DNA from: Muellerivita sp035541195 | Lineage (GTDB): Bacteria > Oederibacteriota > Muellerivitia > Muellerivitales > Muellerivitaceae | NCBI GenBank assembly: GCA_035541195.1 | Contig: DATKNU010000078.1 | Span: 1-10,635 of the forward strand | Length of the DNA stretch: 10,635 nt | Reading direction: 5' to 3' | Shown: piece after piece, positions 1 through 6,191 of the stretch | Layout: each line of letters starts with the position of its first letter | Numbering within the stretch: the stretch's first letter is position 1 | Position numbers and translations under genes: made by a program | Notes under the pieces: generated by a model | Seen by the model: the letters and a program-made list of their open reading frames with translations, nothing else | What the model was told of the DNA's origin: nothing | Database searches by the model: none

Positions 1-932
<932 letters not shown>

Positions 933-960
933 TTAGGAAGCCTCGCCTTGGAAGAAATTA

Positions 961-988
961 GGAGTTAGGAGTGAGGAGTTAGGAGTTT
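961..988 (+). repeat. heptamer array A (4 x GGAGTTA-type), right beside carA
   Basis: Four consecutive 7-mers read GGAGTTA, GGAGTGA, GGAGTTA, GGAGTTT. The array lies between carA and the four-helix-bundle gene and is inverted relative to array B at 1380-1413, so the two bracket that gene like terminal inverted repeats. Confidence 0.85.
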
Positions 989-1002
989 TAACCATTCAAT
1001 TA

Positions 1003-1353
1003 CTACCTTTCAGGTTTCGTGCTTTTCGTAATCGAAGACAAAATACGGTTTAATTCCTCAACATCATTCAGATAAGTTGAATAGTCAGCCTTAACCAATT
1101 CCGAGGCCTTTAAAAGCTTCAACCAATACCTTGTTTCCCTAGTTTCTTTAAAAGCAATCGTCATCTTTGAATGGAACTCCTTGCGGGTTTGAGCCGCCAA
1201 GGCTTCTTCCACATTAGCCCCAATACTCGTCGCACTCCTCAAAAGCTGTCGGCATAAAACAAACTCCTTCTGTTGGTAAAGGGTTTTATACAACCCGATA
1301 ACTTTCAAGGCGAATGCGAAGCTCTTTTCCTGGATGATGCTCTTTGTCGTCAA
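1003..1353 (-). CDS. four-helix-bundle protein (S23 / 23S rRNA intervening-sequence protein family)
   Basis: A 116-residue protein of the family first known from ORFs in 23S rRNA intervening sequences (S23/IVP family, related to Avd of diversity-generating retroelements). Family marks: IIQEKSFAFALKVIGLYK (6-23), then CRQLLRSATSIGANVEEA (34-51), then a Lys/Arg-rich helix with KMTIAFKETRETRYWLKLL (63-81). The composition suggests an all-helical, basic, soluble protein; I see no catalytic motif. The start is TTG at 1353 with AAGGAG 7 nt upstream. The gene is visibly AT-richer than its neighbours and sits inside the pyr operon between pyrC and carA, bracketed by inverted heptamer arrays, which suggests acquisition as a small unit. 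Its cellular role is unknown; related proteins have been linked to nucleic-acid binding. Family assignment is confident, function is not. Confidence 0.9.
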   Translation of the reverse strand: MTTKSIIQEKSFAFALKVIGLYKTLYQQKEFVLCRQLLRSATSIGANVEEALAAQTRKEFHSKMTIAFKETRETRYWLKLLKASELVKADYSTYLNDVEELNRILSSITKSTKPER

Positions 1354-1379
1354 CTCCCAGCTCCTTATGCCGATGCCTC

Positions 1380-1413
1380 AACTCCTAACTTCTAACTCCT
1401 CACTCCTAACTTA
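1380..1413 (+). repeat. heptamer array B (AACTCCT-type), touching the pyrC stop
   Basis: 7-mers in order: AACTCCT, AACTTCT, AACTCCT, CACTCCT, then AACTTA. The array is inverted relative to array A. Two further degenerate units (AACTCCC, AGCTCCT) at about 1352-1365 overlap the SD and start of the four-helix-bundle gene. The last bases include the complement of the pyrC TAA stop (1411-1413). The variant order matches array C at 2887-2918. Confidence 0.85.
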
Positions 1414-2697
1414 ATCGTCGTTTCTTTGGTATTCGATATTTCCAGCGACGATTGTGGTCTCCGCCCAACCTTTGAGGCTCCAACCGTTGAAGGGGCTGTT
1501 CTTCCCTTTGCTTTTGAACTTGGCCGTGTCCACCTTGCGTTCGCTGGTGACGTCGAAGATGGCGACGTCCGCGTCGGCCCCTTCGCTCAAGGTCCCCTTG
1601 GGGATGCCCACGATTTTGGAGGGCGCGACCGTCAGCATCTCGACGGCCCGGGACAGCGACACCACCCCCGGCTCCACCAGGTGGCTATAGGTGAGGGCGA
1701 AGAGCGTCTCCAGCCCCACGATGCCGAAGGCCGCCTGGTCGAACTCGCATTGTTTTTCCGTGCCCGCGTGGGGCGCGTGGTCGGTGGCGATGCAGTCGAT
1801 GACGCCCTCCTTGAGGCCCTTGCGGATGGCCGCCACGTCTTCCTCGCTCCTGAGCGGGGGGTTCATCTTGAAGTTGGCGTTGTAGTTCTTGATGGACTTG
1901 TCCGACAGGCTCCAGTAGTGGGGCGCGGTTTCGGCGGTGACCGCCAGGCCCTTTTTCTTGGCCTGCCGCACCAACTCCACGGATCCCGCGGTCGAAAGGT
2001 GGGCCACGTGGAACTTGGCGCCCGTCATCTCGGCCAAGAGGATGTTGCGGGCCACCATGACCGTCTCGGAGGCCGCGGGAATCCCCCTGAGGCCCAGCAC
2101 GGTCGAGGGCGCGCCCTCATTCATGACCCCGTTGTTGGACAAGTGCATGTCCTCGCAGTGATCGATGACCACCAGGTCCTGGGTCTTGGCGTATTCCATG
2201 ACCCGGCGCATGAGCTCGGCGTTCATGATCGGCGCCCCGTCGTCGGACAGGGCCACGGCCCCAGCCTTTTTCAGCTCGCCGATCTCGGCCATCTCGGCGC
2301 CCTCGCGCCGTTTGGAGATGCAGCCCACCGGGAAAACGTGGCAGTGGCCTTCCTTCTCGGCCTTGGCCTTGATGAAGTAAACGATGGCTTGGTCGTCGAT
2401 GGGCGGGTTGGTGTTGGGCATGCAGGCCACCGAGGTGACCCCGCCGGCCACCGCCGCCAGGGTGCCGGTGGCGATGGTTTCCTTATACTCAAAGCCCGGC
2501 TCCCGCAGGTGCACGTGGATGTCCACCAGGCCCGGCGTCACGATCTTGCCCTTGGCGTCGAGGACTTGGTCCGCCTTCACTTTTAGGCCCTTGCCCACCT
2601 TCTCCACCTTGCCGTCCTTGAGGAAAACATCGGCTTCGCCGTCGAGCTGGTTGGCGGGGTCGATGACATGGCCACCCGCGATTAAGATAGTTTTCAT
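1411..2697 (-). CDS. pyrC: dihydroorotase, class I
   Basis: Cyclises N-carbamoyl-aspartate to dihydroorotate, the third step of pyrimidine synthesis. The 428-residue length is normal for class I dihydroorotases. Amidohydrolase motifs, numbered from ATG 2697: metal-binding DIHVHLREPG at 59-68, MPNTNPP at 93-99, SDDGAPI at 151-157, DHCED at 179-183, HVAHLST at 230-236, AETAPH at 255-260 and the catalytic ATDHAPH at 304-310. The C-terminus returns to the beta-sandwich (GADADVAIFD, 373-382). I chose ATG at 2697 because GGGTGG lies 5 nt upstream and the family starts at MKTILI; GTG at 2706 would add three residues. The gene follows pyrB after a 214-nt gap (from this start) filled with repeats and hairpins. 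In Aquifex, class I dihydroorotase forms a complex with aspartate transcarbamoylase; such pairing here is inference. Confidence 0.97.
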   Translation of the reverse strand: MKTILIAGGHVIDPANQLDGEADVFLKDGKVEKVGKGLKVKADQVLDAKGKIVTPGLVDIHVHLREPGFEYKETIATGTLAAVAGGVTSVACMPNTNPPIDDQAIVYFIKAKAEKEGHCHVFPVGCISKRREGAEMAEIGELKKAGAVALSDDGAPIMNAELMRRVMEYAKTQDLVVIDHCEDMHLSNNGVMNEGAPSTVLGLRGIPAASETVMVARNILLAEMTGAKFHVAHLSTAGSVELVRQAKKKGLAVTAETAPHYWSLSDKSIKNYNANFKMNPPLRSEEDVAAIRKGLKEGVIDCIATDHAPHAGTEKQCEFDQAAFGIVGLETLFALTYSHLVEPGVVSLSRAVEMLTVAPSKIVGIPKGTLSEGADADVAIFDVTSERKVDTAKFKSKGKNSPFNGWSLKGWAETTIVAGNIEYQRNDD

Positions 2698-2719
2698 ACG
2701 TTCCACCCTTTTGTCCCCC

Positions 2720-2732
2720 AGTTAGAAGTTAG
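2720..2732 (+). repeat. heptamer fragment D
   Basis: AGTTAGAAGTTAG, about two units of the GGAGTTA-type repeat in the same orientation as array A. It lies just upstream of the pyrC start region and looks like a remnant. Confidence 0.55.
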
Positions 2733-2733
2733 C

Positions 2734-2774
2734 CCTGGTTCATTCATTACCGTCGCAAGCTCCGGTGAACCAGG
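2734..2774. other. 9-bp stem inverted repeat in the pyrB-pyrC gap
   Basis: CCTGGTTCA (2734-2742) and TGAACCAGG (2766-2774) are perfect inverted arms around a 23-nt loop. There is no T-tract on either strand, so it is not an obvious terminator. In the pyr transcript it would form a hairpin shortly before the pyrC SD. It could be an mRNA processing or stability element, or part of a decayed repeat. Confidence 0.5.
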
Positions 2775-2785
2775 CCCGCCCGATC

Positions 2786-2820
2786 TCCGCCTTCGGCCGG
2801 AGGGCCGAAGCCGAGGCGGA
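2786..2820. other. GC-rich imperfect hairpin in the pyrB-pyrC gap
   Basis: TCCGCC plus TTCGGCC (2786-2798) pairs with GGCCGAA (2803-2809) plus GGCGGA (2815-2820), leaving a 5-nt bulge (GCCGA) on the right arm. This strong structure has no following T-run. Together with 2734-2774 it suggests a REP-like intergenic element, but only one copy is visible. Confidence 0.45.
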
Positions 2821-2824
2821 GTTC

Positions 2825-2838
2825 GAAGTTAGGAGTTG
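2825..2838 (+). repeat. heptamer fragment E
   Basis: GAAGTTAGGAGTTG is two units of the GGAGTTA-type repeat in the A/D orientation. With array C (2887-2918) it forms an inverted pair around only about 48 bp, the same geometry as A/B but with no gene inside. Confidence 0.6.
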
Positions 2839-2886
2839 AACCCCTAACTGCCGGCGCCCATAGCTTTTATTTTGCCTTTTCTTGAG

Positions 2887-2918
2887 ACTCCTAACTTCTA
2901 ACTCCGCACTCCTAACTG
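2887..2918 (+). repeat. heptamer array C (AACTCCT-type), supplying the pyrB stop
   Basis: Units in order: ACTCCT, AACTTCT, AACTCCG, CACTCCT, AACTG. The variant order is the same as array B, about 1.5 kb away, so B and C are copies of one longer repeat rather than independent 7-mer expansions. The complement of the pyrB TAG stop (2912-2914) lies inside the array. Confidence 0.85.
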
Positions 2919-3838
2919 ACTTGCTCCCCTTGGAGCAAGTAAAGCACCGCCATGCGCACCGCCACCCCGTTGGTGACCTGTTCGTCGATGACCGAGGCCG
3001 GGCCGTCGGCCACACCGGATGAAATTTCCACCCCGCGGTTCATGGGGCCCGGGTGCATCACGATGACGTCCTTCTTGGCGCGCTTGAGCCGCTCCTGGGT
3101 CACGCTGTAGAGCATCGAATACTCGCGGATGGTCGGGAAAAGGTTCTTTTTCTGCCGCTCCAGTTGGAGCCTGAGCACGTTCACCACGTCGGCGCCTTCC
3201 AGGCCCTTGTCCAGGTCGTGGAAGACCTCCACGCCCATCTTCTCGATGCCGGCCGGGATCAGCGTGGGCGGGGCGCAGACCCGCACCCGGGCGCCCAGCT
3301 TGAGCAGGCCGTGGATGTTGGAGCGGGCCACCCGACTGTGGGACACGTCGCCCACGATGGTGACCGTGAGCCCCTCGATCTTGCCCTTGTGCTCGCGCAT
3401 GGTGTAAAGGTCCAGCAAGCCCTGGGTGGGGTGCTCGTGGGAGCCGTCGCCCGCGTTGATGACCGAGGCCTTGAGGACGTTCGAGAGCATCTGGGGCACG
3501 CCCGAGCAGGCGTGGCGCACCACGATCGCGTCGATGGTCATGGCCTCCAAGGTCTTGACCGTATCGATCAGGGTCTCGCCCTTGACCAGGGAGGAGGAGG
3601 CGGTCTGCACGTTCAGGATGTCGGCGCTCATGCGCTTGGCGGCCAGCTCGAAGGACACCCGGGTGCGGGTGGAGGGCTCTTGGAAGAAAAGCACCACGGT
3701 GCGGCCCCGCAGGGCCGGCACTTTCTTGACCGAGCGGGTGGAAACTTCCTTCAGGGACGAGGCCGTGTCCAGGATCAGGTTGATCTCGGAAGCCGACAGT
3801 TCCTCGAGGGTGAGGAGATCTTTTGATTTCCAGTTCAA
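2912..3838 (-). CDS. pyrB: aspartate carbamoyltransferase catalytic subunit
   Basis: Condenses carbamoyl phosphate with aspartate, the committed step of pyrimidine synthesis. The 308-residue length is normal for a catalytic chain. Motifs: carbamoyl-phosphate loop FFQEPSTRTRVSFE (51-64), SLVKGET (83-89), HPTQGLLDL (136-144), IVGDVSHSRVARS (161-173) and the aspartate-domain MHPGPMNRGVEI (261-272). The start is TTG at 3838, the first possible start after an in-frame TGA, with AAGGTG 5 nt upstream; the sequence then matches the family (KDLLTLEELS). The final codons and TAG stop run into heptamer array C, so the repeat may have replaced the original end, though the length is unremarkable. No pyrI-type regulatory subunit gene is visible. 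Confidence 0.97.
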   Translation of the reverse strand: MNWKSKDLLTLEELSASEINLILDTASSLKEVSTRSVKKVPALRGRTVVLFFQEPSTRTRVSFELAAKRMSADILNVQTASSSLVKGETLIDTVKTLEAMTIDAIVVRHACSGVPQMLSNVLKASVINAGDGSHEHPTQGLLDLYTMREHKGKIEGLTVTIVGDVSHSRVARSNIHGLLKLGARVRVCAPPTLIPAGIEKMGVEVFHDLDKGLEGADVVNVLRLQLERQKKNLFPTIREYSMLYSVTQERLKRAKKDVIVMHPGPMNRGVEISSGVADGPASVIDEQVTNGVAVRMAVLYLLQGEQVS

Positions 3839-3850
3839 GAAAACACCTTC

Positions 3851-3886
3851 TTTTCACCGCCAAGACGCCAAGTTCGCCAAGTAAGG
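3851..3886 (+). repeat. octamer/nonamer repeat, left arm of inverted pair upstream of pyrB
   Basis: TTTTCACCG followed by three tandem units (CGCCAAGA, CGCCAAGTT, CGCCAAGT), sharing boundary bases. It is inverted relative to the copy at 3948-3978 with about 60 bp between the arms, making a MITE-like unit that fills most of the pyrR-pyrB gap. In minus-strand reading its TTTTCACCG end supplies the in-frame TGA just before the pyrB start. Confidence 0.8.
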
Positions 3887-3947
3887 ATTAAAGATTTTTT
3901 AAAAAAATCATTTTCAGAGTTCCAAATTAGTCCGGTCTCAAATCTTT

Positions 3948-3978
3948 CCTTGGCGGGCTTGGCGTCTTGGCGGTTAAA
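3948..3978 (-). repeat. octamer/nonamer repeat, right arm, supplying the pyrR stop
   Basis: Read on the minus strand: TTTAACCGCC then AAGACGCCAAGCCCGCCAAGG, matching the 3851-3886 copy apart from a C/A change and a TT/CC change. The TTAA within the repeat end contains the pyrR TAA stop (complement of 3974-3976). Confidence 0.8.
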
Positions 3979-4534
3979 CATGTTTATCTTTTTCCTTCTC
4001 CGCGATGACCACCTCGTCCAGGCCGTCCTTTTCCTTGACCCGGACCAGCACTTCTTCCTTCAACGAGGAAGGGATGTTCTTGCCCACATAGTCGGCGTGG
4101 ATGGGGAATTCGCGGTGGCCCCGGTCCACCAGCACCGCCAGTTGGATGGCCAAGGGCCTTCCAAAGTCGATGATCTCGTCGATGGCGGCGCGGGCGGATC
4201 TACCCGTGTAGAGCACGTCATCCACCAGGATGACCTTCTTCTTGTTCACGTCGAAGGGGAGCTCGGTTTCCTCGGGGGCCTTTCCGGGCTTATGGGTGCC
4301 GGCGTCGTCGCGGTAAAAGGTGATGTCCAGGGCGCCGAAAGGCACGGCGTTGCCCTCGATGGACTGGATCTTGGCGGCCAGCCGCTCGGCCAGCACTTCC
4401 CCTCGGCTCTTGATGCCCACCAGCACCAGGTCCTCGACGCCCTTGTTGCGCTCGAGGATCTCATGGGCGATGCGGGTCAGGGCCCTTTCCATGTCGGGGG
4501 CTTCCAGCACCTTGGCCTTGACTTTGGGGGTCAT
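3974..4534 (-). CDS. pyrR: PyrR bifunctional pyr operon attenuator protein / uracil phosphoribosyltransferase
   Basis: In known PyrR proteins, UMP or UTP binding increases affinity for a hairpin in pyr mRNA and lowers expression; many also make UMP from uracil and PRPP. The 186 residues fit the family (about 180). Visible: LVLVGIKSRGEVLAERLA (36-53), the PRPP-binding loop VILVDDVLYTGRSARAA (101-117), and LVDRGHREFPIHADYVGKNIP (135-155), where GHRE-PI is typical. The start is ATG at 4534 with GGGGAGG 6 nt upstream; the ATG overlaps the stop of a leader ORF as TGATG. It is the first enzyme-size gene of the operon, behind a PyrR site and terminator, so it is probably autoregulated. Its last codons reach a dispersed repeat that provides the stop. 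Confidence 0.97.
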   Translation of the reverse strand: MTPKVKAKVLEAPDMERALTRIAHEILERNKGVEDLVLVGIKSRGEVLAERLAAKIQSIEGNAVPFGALDITFYRDDAGTHKPGKAPEETELPFDVNKKKVILVDDVLYTGRSARAAIDEIIDFGRPLAIQLAVLVDRGHREFPIHADYVGKNIPSSLKEEVLVRVKEKDGLDEVVIAEKEKDKHV

Positions 4535-4632
4535 CAGAAGCCTCCCCGGGCAATAAAAAACCCTTTCGCCTCGAATGCCGAGGGAAAGGGTTTAGGGGTA
4601 AGGTCGATTGGGCGCGTGCAAGCGCGAGTCAT
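4534..4632 (-). CDS. putative 32-codon pyr leader ORF, coupled to pyrR
   Basis: ATG at 4632 has AAGGA exactly 7 nt upstream. The frame stays open for 32 codons through the whole terminator hairpin and ends in TGA overlapping the pyrR ATG as TGATG. The peptide resembles no domain I know and contains 'KGFFIARGGF' from the terminator tract. The SD (4640-4644) lies at the 3' edge of the predicted PyrR site. Inference: a translating ribosome would block terminator folding and feed ribosomes to pyrR, while bound PyrR would hide the SD. From memory, a leader-peptide model of this kind was proposed for a Thermus pyr operon, and E. coli pyrBI also uses a leader peptide across its attenuator. A chance ORF is possible, but SD, span and overlap together argue against it. 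Confidence 0.55.
   Translation of the reverse strand: MTRACTRPIDLTPKPFPSAFEAKGFFIARGGF
4554..4593 (-). terminator. intrinsic terminator (attenuator) in the pyr leader
   Basis: In the minus-strand transcript AACCCTTTC+CCTCG pairs with CGAGG+(C bulge)+GAAAGGGTT around a GCATT loop, followed at once by a run of T (TTTTTTATT). It lies about 19 nt before the pyrR ATG. An attenuator is the natural reading because the operon promoter is upstream and the biosynthetic genes are downstream. Confidence 0.9.
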
Positions 4633-4639
4633 GCTGGGT

Positions 4640-4670
4640 TCCTTGGGGGTCTCTCGGACCCGTTTAAAGG
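4640..4670 (-). promoter_or_regulatory. PyrR-binding RNA hairpin (anti-antiterminator)
   Basis: The transcript reads CCTTTAAACG-GGTCCGAGAGACC-CCCAAGGA. This closely follows the PyrR-binding-loop pattern known from Bacillus pyr leaders (CTTTAAA..., GTCC-GAGAG-CT, AAGGA), with one base fewer in the loop. The stem is GGGTC (complement of 4657-4661) with GACCC (4647-4651) around CGAGA. It starts only a few nt after the predicted transcription start. AAACGGGT (complement of 4658-4665) could instead pair with ACCCTTT of the terminator 5' arm (4585-4591) apart from one bulged C, giving an antiterminator exclusive with both hairpins. Confidence 0.8.
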
Positions 4671-4678
4671 TTGGGATG

Positions 4679-4706
4679 ATTATAGGGGGCTTCGGCGCCC
4701 TGTCAA
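4679..4706 (-). promoter_or_regulatory. consensus sigma70-type promoter of the pyr operon
   Basis: TTGACA (complement of 4701-4706), a 16-nt spacer and TATAAT (complement of 4679-4684): both boxes are perfect consensus. The predicted start is near 4672, giving a leader of about 138 nt before pyrR. A 12-bp perfect palindrome, GCCCGGCCGGGC (4707-4718), sits directly upstream of the -35 box, between it and the stop of the preceding gene. Confidence 0.88.
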
Positions 4707-4719
4707 GCCCGGCCGGGCG

Positions 4720-5103
4720 TCATCCTTCCCGCTTGGGCGGGAGCAAAGCGTCCATCCGGGTGAGGAATTTTTTCAAATTGCGCCGGTTCTGCCCCAGGTC
4801 GCCCCTTCCGGCGCGGGAGCTGGAGGTGGCCTCCAGTTTGCTGGTGCCGTCCAGGGCCTGCACCACGTAAAGGTTCACGTCCTGGAAAGGCAGGGGGAAG
4901 GGCCCGAAATGGCTGGCGTGGATGCGGCCCTGGTTTTCCCGGTATTCCTCGACACGCCAGCTTTTGAGCCCGGCCAAAACCCGGTGGGCGGCTTCCAGGA
5001 CCACTTCCTTTTTCTCGGCGTAACGGCGCGGGTGGAAAAAGGGGTCGGGATCCCTGGGCGAGGTGACGTAGAGCTTGCGGGTCAGCCAATCCTTGAGTTT
5101 CAC
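4720..5103 (-). CDS. DUF1499-family protein
   Basis: A 127-residue protein of unknown function. The C-terminal part carries the recognisable DUF1499 signature: alternating beta strands (GRIHASHFG at 59-67, DVNLYVVQALDGTSKLEATS at 75-94), then SRAGRGDLGQNRRNLKKFL (96-114). No signal peptide or membrane segment is evident, so it is likely cytosolic. The start is GTG at 5103 with GAGGGG 5 nt upstream, 9 nt after the stop of the unrecognised gene, so the two are almost certainly cotranscribed. It ends 13 nt before the pyr -35 box. The family match rests on sequence memory; activity is unknown. Confidence 0.75.
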   Translation of the reverse strand: MKLKDWLTRKLYVTSPRDPDPFFHPRRYAEKKEVVLEAAHRVLAGLKSWRVEEYRENQGRIHASHFGPFPLPFQDVNLYVVQALDGTSKLEATSSSRAGRGDLGQNRRNLKKFLTRMDALLPPKREG

Positions 5104-5112
5104 GGGGGCCCC

Positions 5113-5967
5113 TCAGGCGGGCTGGGCGAAGCCCAGCCTGGAAATTTTTTCCTTCAAGCGGTGGATCTCGGCCTGGAATCCCTCGGGGTCCTTGGCATAG
5201 CGGAACTCCTCGAGCAAGTACTCGTAAATGAGGCTCAAGGCCGCCACCAAACTGCGGCGGCGCCCCGGGTCCTGCTCGGTGGCCTCCACCATCTCGTCCA
5301 AGAGGCGGTAAAAGCGGGTGAAAAGGGCGATGTCGATGGCCTTGGAAACCTTGATGAGGCCCAGCATCTCCACCACCATCTTGTCCATTTGCTTCTCGAG
5401 GTCCAAGGGGCTCAATCGCCCGGGGGCCAGGATGTCCAGGGGCGCTTGGGCGAGAAGGCCTTGGGCCCCGCGCTGGACCTGCTTGAATTCCGCAGAGGAC
5501 TTGAAGGCCTGGAGGAACTCGCCGGGCGCCAAAAAGTCGCCGGCGCCCAGGCCCGACTGGTAGTCGCGGATCTTGGAACCCTCGATGCGGGCCAGGGCCA
5601 CGGCCAGGCTGCCCGCCAGGACGACCTGCAAGGGGCCGCCCGACTCTTCTTCCCCATCGCCGGCCAAGATGCCGGCCCGCAGGCCCTTTTCCTCTTCGGG
5701 CAAGAGGTCCTGCCCAGGTTGGATTTCATAGAGGACGACTTTTATTTTTTGGGGTTGGTCCTTCAGGCCGATGAAAAGCACCGGGCATTGGGTGCCGCAG
5801 AGGAACTCCTTGTCCAGGGGGACGCGGCGGTCCTCTTCCTCGGTTTCCACCCGGAACTCGGGGACCTTGGGCAGGGCCAAAAGCTCCGCCAGGGTCTGGG
5901 CCGAATGGTAGAGCAGGTCGCCCAGCATGAATTCTTTTTTAAATCTTACGGACAAGTCCAGGTTCAC
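5113..5967 (-). CDS. unrecognised 284-residue protein upstream of DUF1499 gene
   Basis: I do not recognise a domain. The start is GTG at 5967 with GGGGGAG 4 nt upstream. Residues 1-~70 are mixed and acidic (VETEEEDRR). Residues 70-170 alternate hydrophobic strands with acidic turns (CPVLFIGLKD, KIKVVLYEI, LQVVLAGSLAVALARI). From ~185 the protein is strongly helical with heptad-like spacing (DLEKQMDKMVVEMLGLIKVSK, then FYRLLDEMVEA and AALSLIYEYLLEEFRYAK), ending in a short charged helix (FQAEIHRLKEKISRL). There is no signal peptide or convincing transmembrane segment. Coding is supported by length, SD, position in a two-gene unit and a plausible promoter. It could be a scaffold or regulatory protein, but nothing here shows that. 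Confidence 0.8.
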   Translation of the reverse strand: MNLDLSVRFKKEFMLGDLLYHSAQTLAELLALPKVPEFRVETEEEDRRVPLDKEFLCGTQCPVLFIGLKDQPQKIKVVLYEIQPGQDLLPEEEKGLRAGILAGDGEEESGGPLQVVLAGSLAVALARIEGSKIRDYQSGLGAGDFLAPGEFLQAFKSSAEFKQVQRGAQGLLAQAPLDILAPGRLSPLDLEKQMDKMVVEMLGLIKVSKAIDIALFTRFYRLLDEMVEATEQDPGRRRSLVAALSLIYEYLLEEFRYAKDPEGFQAEIHRLKEKISRLGFAQPA

Positions 5968-6030
5968 CGCGCTCCCCCGCCAAAAGGTGCCACGATTTTA
6001 ACCGCCCAAAAGCCAATGACCAGCGATTTG

Positions 6031-6059
6031 TTTATACCGGCGGGACCGGGGAAAACCAA
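6031..6059 (-). promoter_or_regulatory. possible promoter for the unknown/DUF1499 unit
   Basis: TTGGTT (complement of 6054-6059), a 17-nt spacer and TATAAA (complement of 6031-6036). The -10 box is good and the -35 box partial. It would give a 5' untranslated region of about 57 nt before GTG 5967. The rest of the divergent gap (5968-6191) holds a repeat copy and no convincing plus-strand promoter. Confidence 0.4.
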
Positions 6060-6131
6060 GCCGCCCGGCACCCCCACCCCGGAGGCCGAAAGTCAATAAA
6101 CTAACCGGTTAAAACTTTGATTTTTTTCTTT

Positions 6132-6154
6132 CCTTGGCGGGCTTAGCGGTGAAA
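6132..6154 (-). repeat. CGCMRAG-type repeat copy upstream of the glycosyltransferase
   Basis: On the plus strand: CCTTGGCGGGCTTAGCGGTG plus AAA. It matches the right arm at 3948-3978 but lacks about 11 internal bases, one repeat unit. The flanking AAAACTTTGAT (about 6112-6122) also occurs near the 10486-10512 copy, so flanking sequence was carried with the repeat. Confidence 0.65.
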
Positions 6155-6191
6155 ATGGCTGGGTCTTGATCTTCCTTCGAGGTTTCCACCC

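Noticed and set aside
1426..2586. Long plus-strand open frame opposite pyrC (386 codons), and similar ones opposite carA, pyrB, era and the PHP gene
   Set aside because: These are antisense shadows of GC-rich genes; they are His/Gly/Asp-rich without domains, SDs or sensible starts, while the minus-strand products match well-known families.
961..2918. Heptamer arrays as a CRISPR array
   Set aside because: Units are 7 bp with no spacers, and no cas genes are present.
2740..3015. 91-codon minus-strand frame across the pyrB 3' end and the repeat region
   Set aside because: It lies out of frame with pyrB and runs through heptamer repeats and hairpins; no SD or recognisable protein sequence.
4703..5089. 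128-codon minus-strand frame overlapping the DUF1499 gene
   Set aside because: Arg/Pro/Gly-rich shadow one frame off; the 4720-5103 frame has the DUF1499 signature, SD and operon spacing.
6103..6130. AACCGGTT palindrome and T-run upstream of the glycosyltransferase as operator, promoter or terminator
   Set aside because: The palindrome is too short to be meaningful and no matched -35/-10 pair or stable stem is present for the plus strand.
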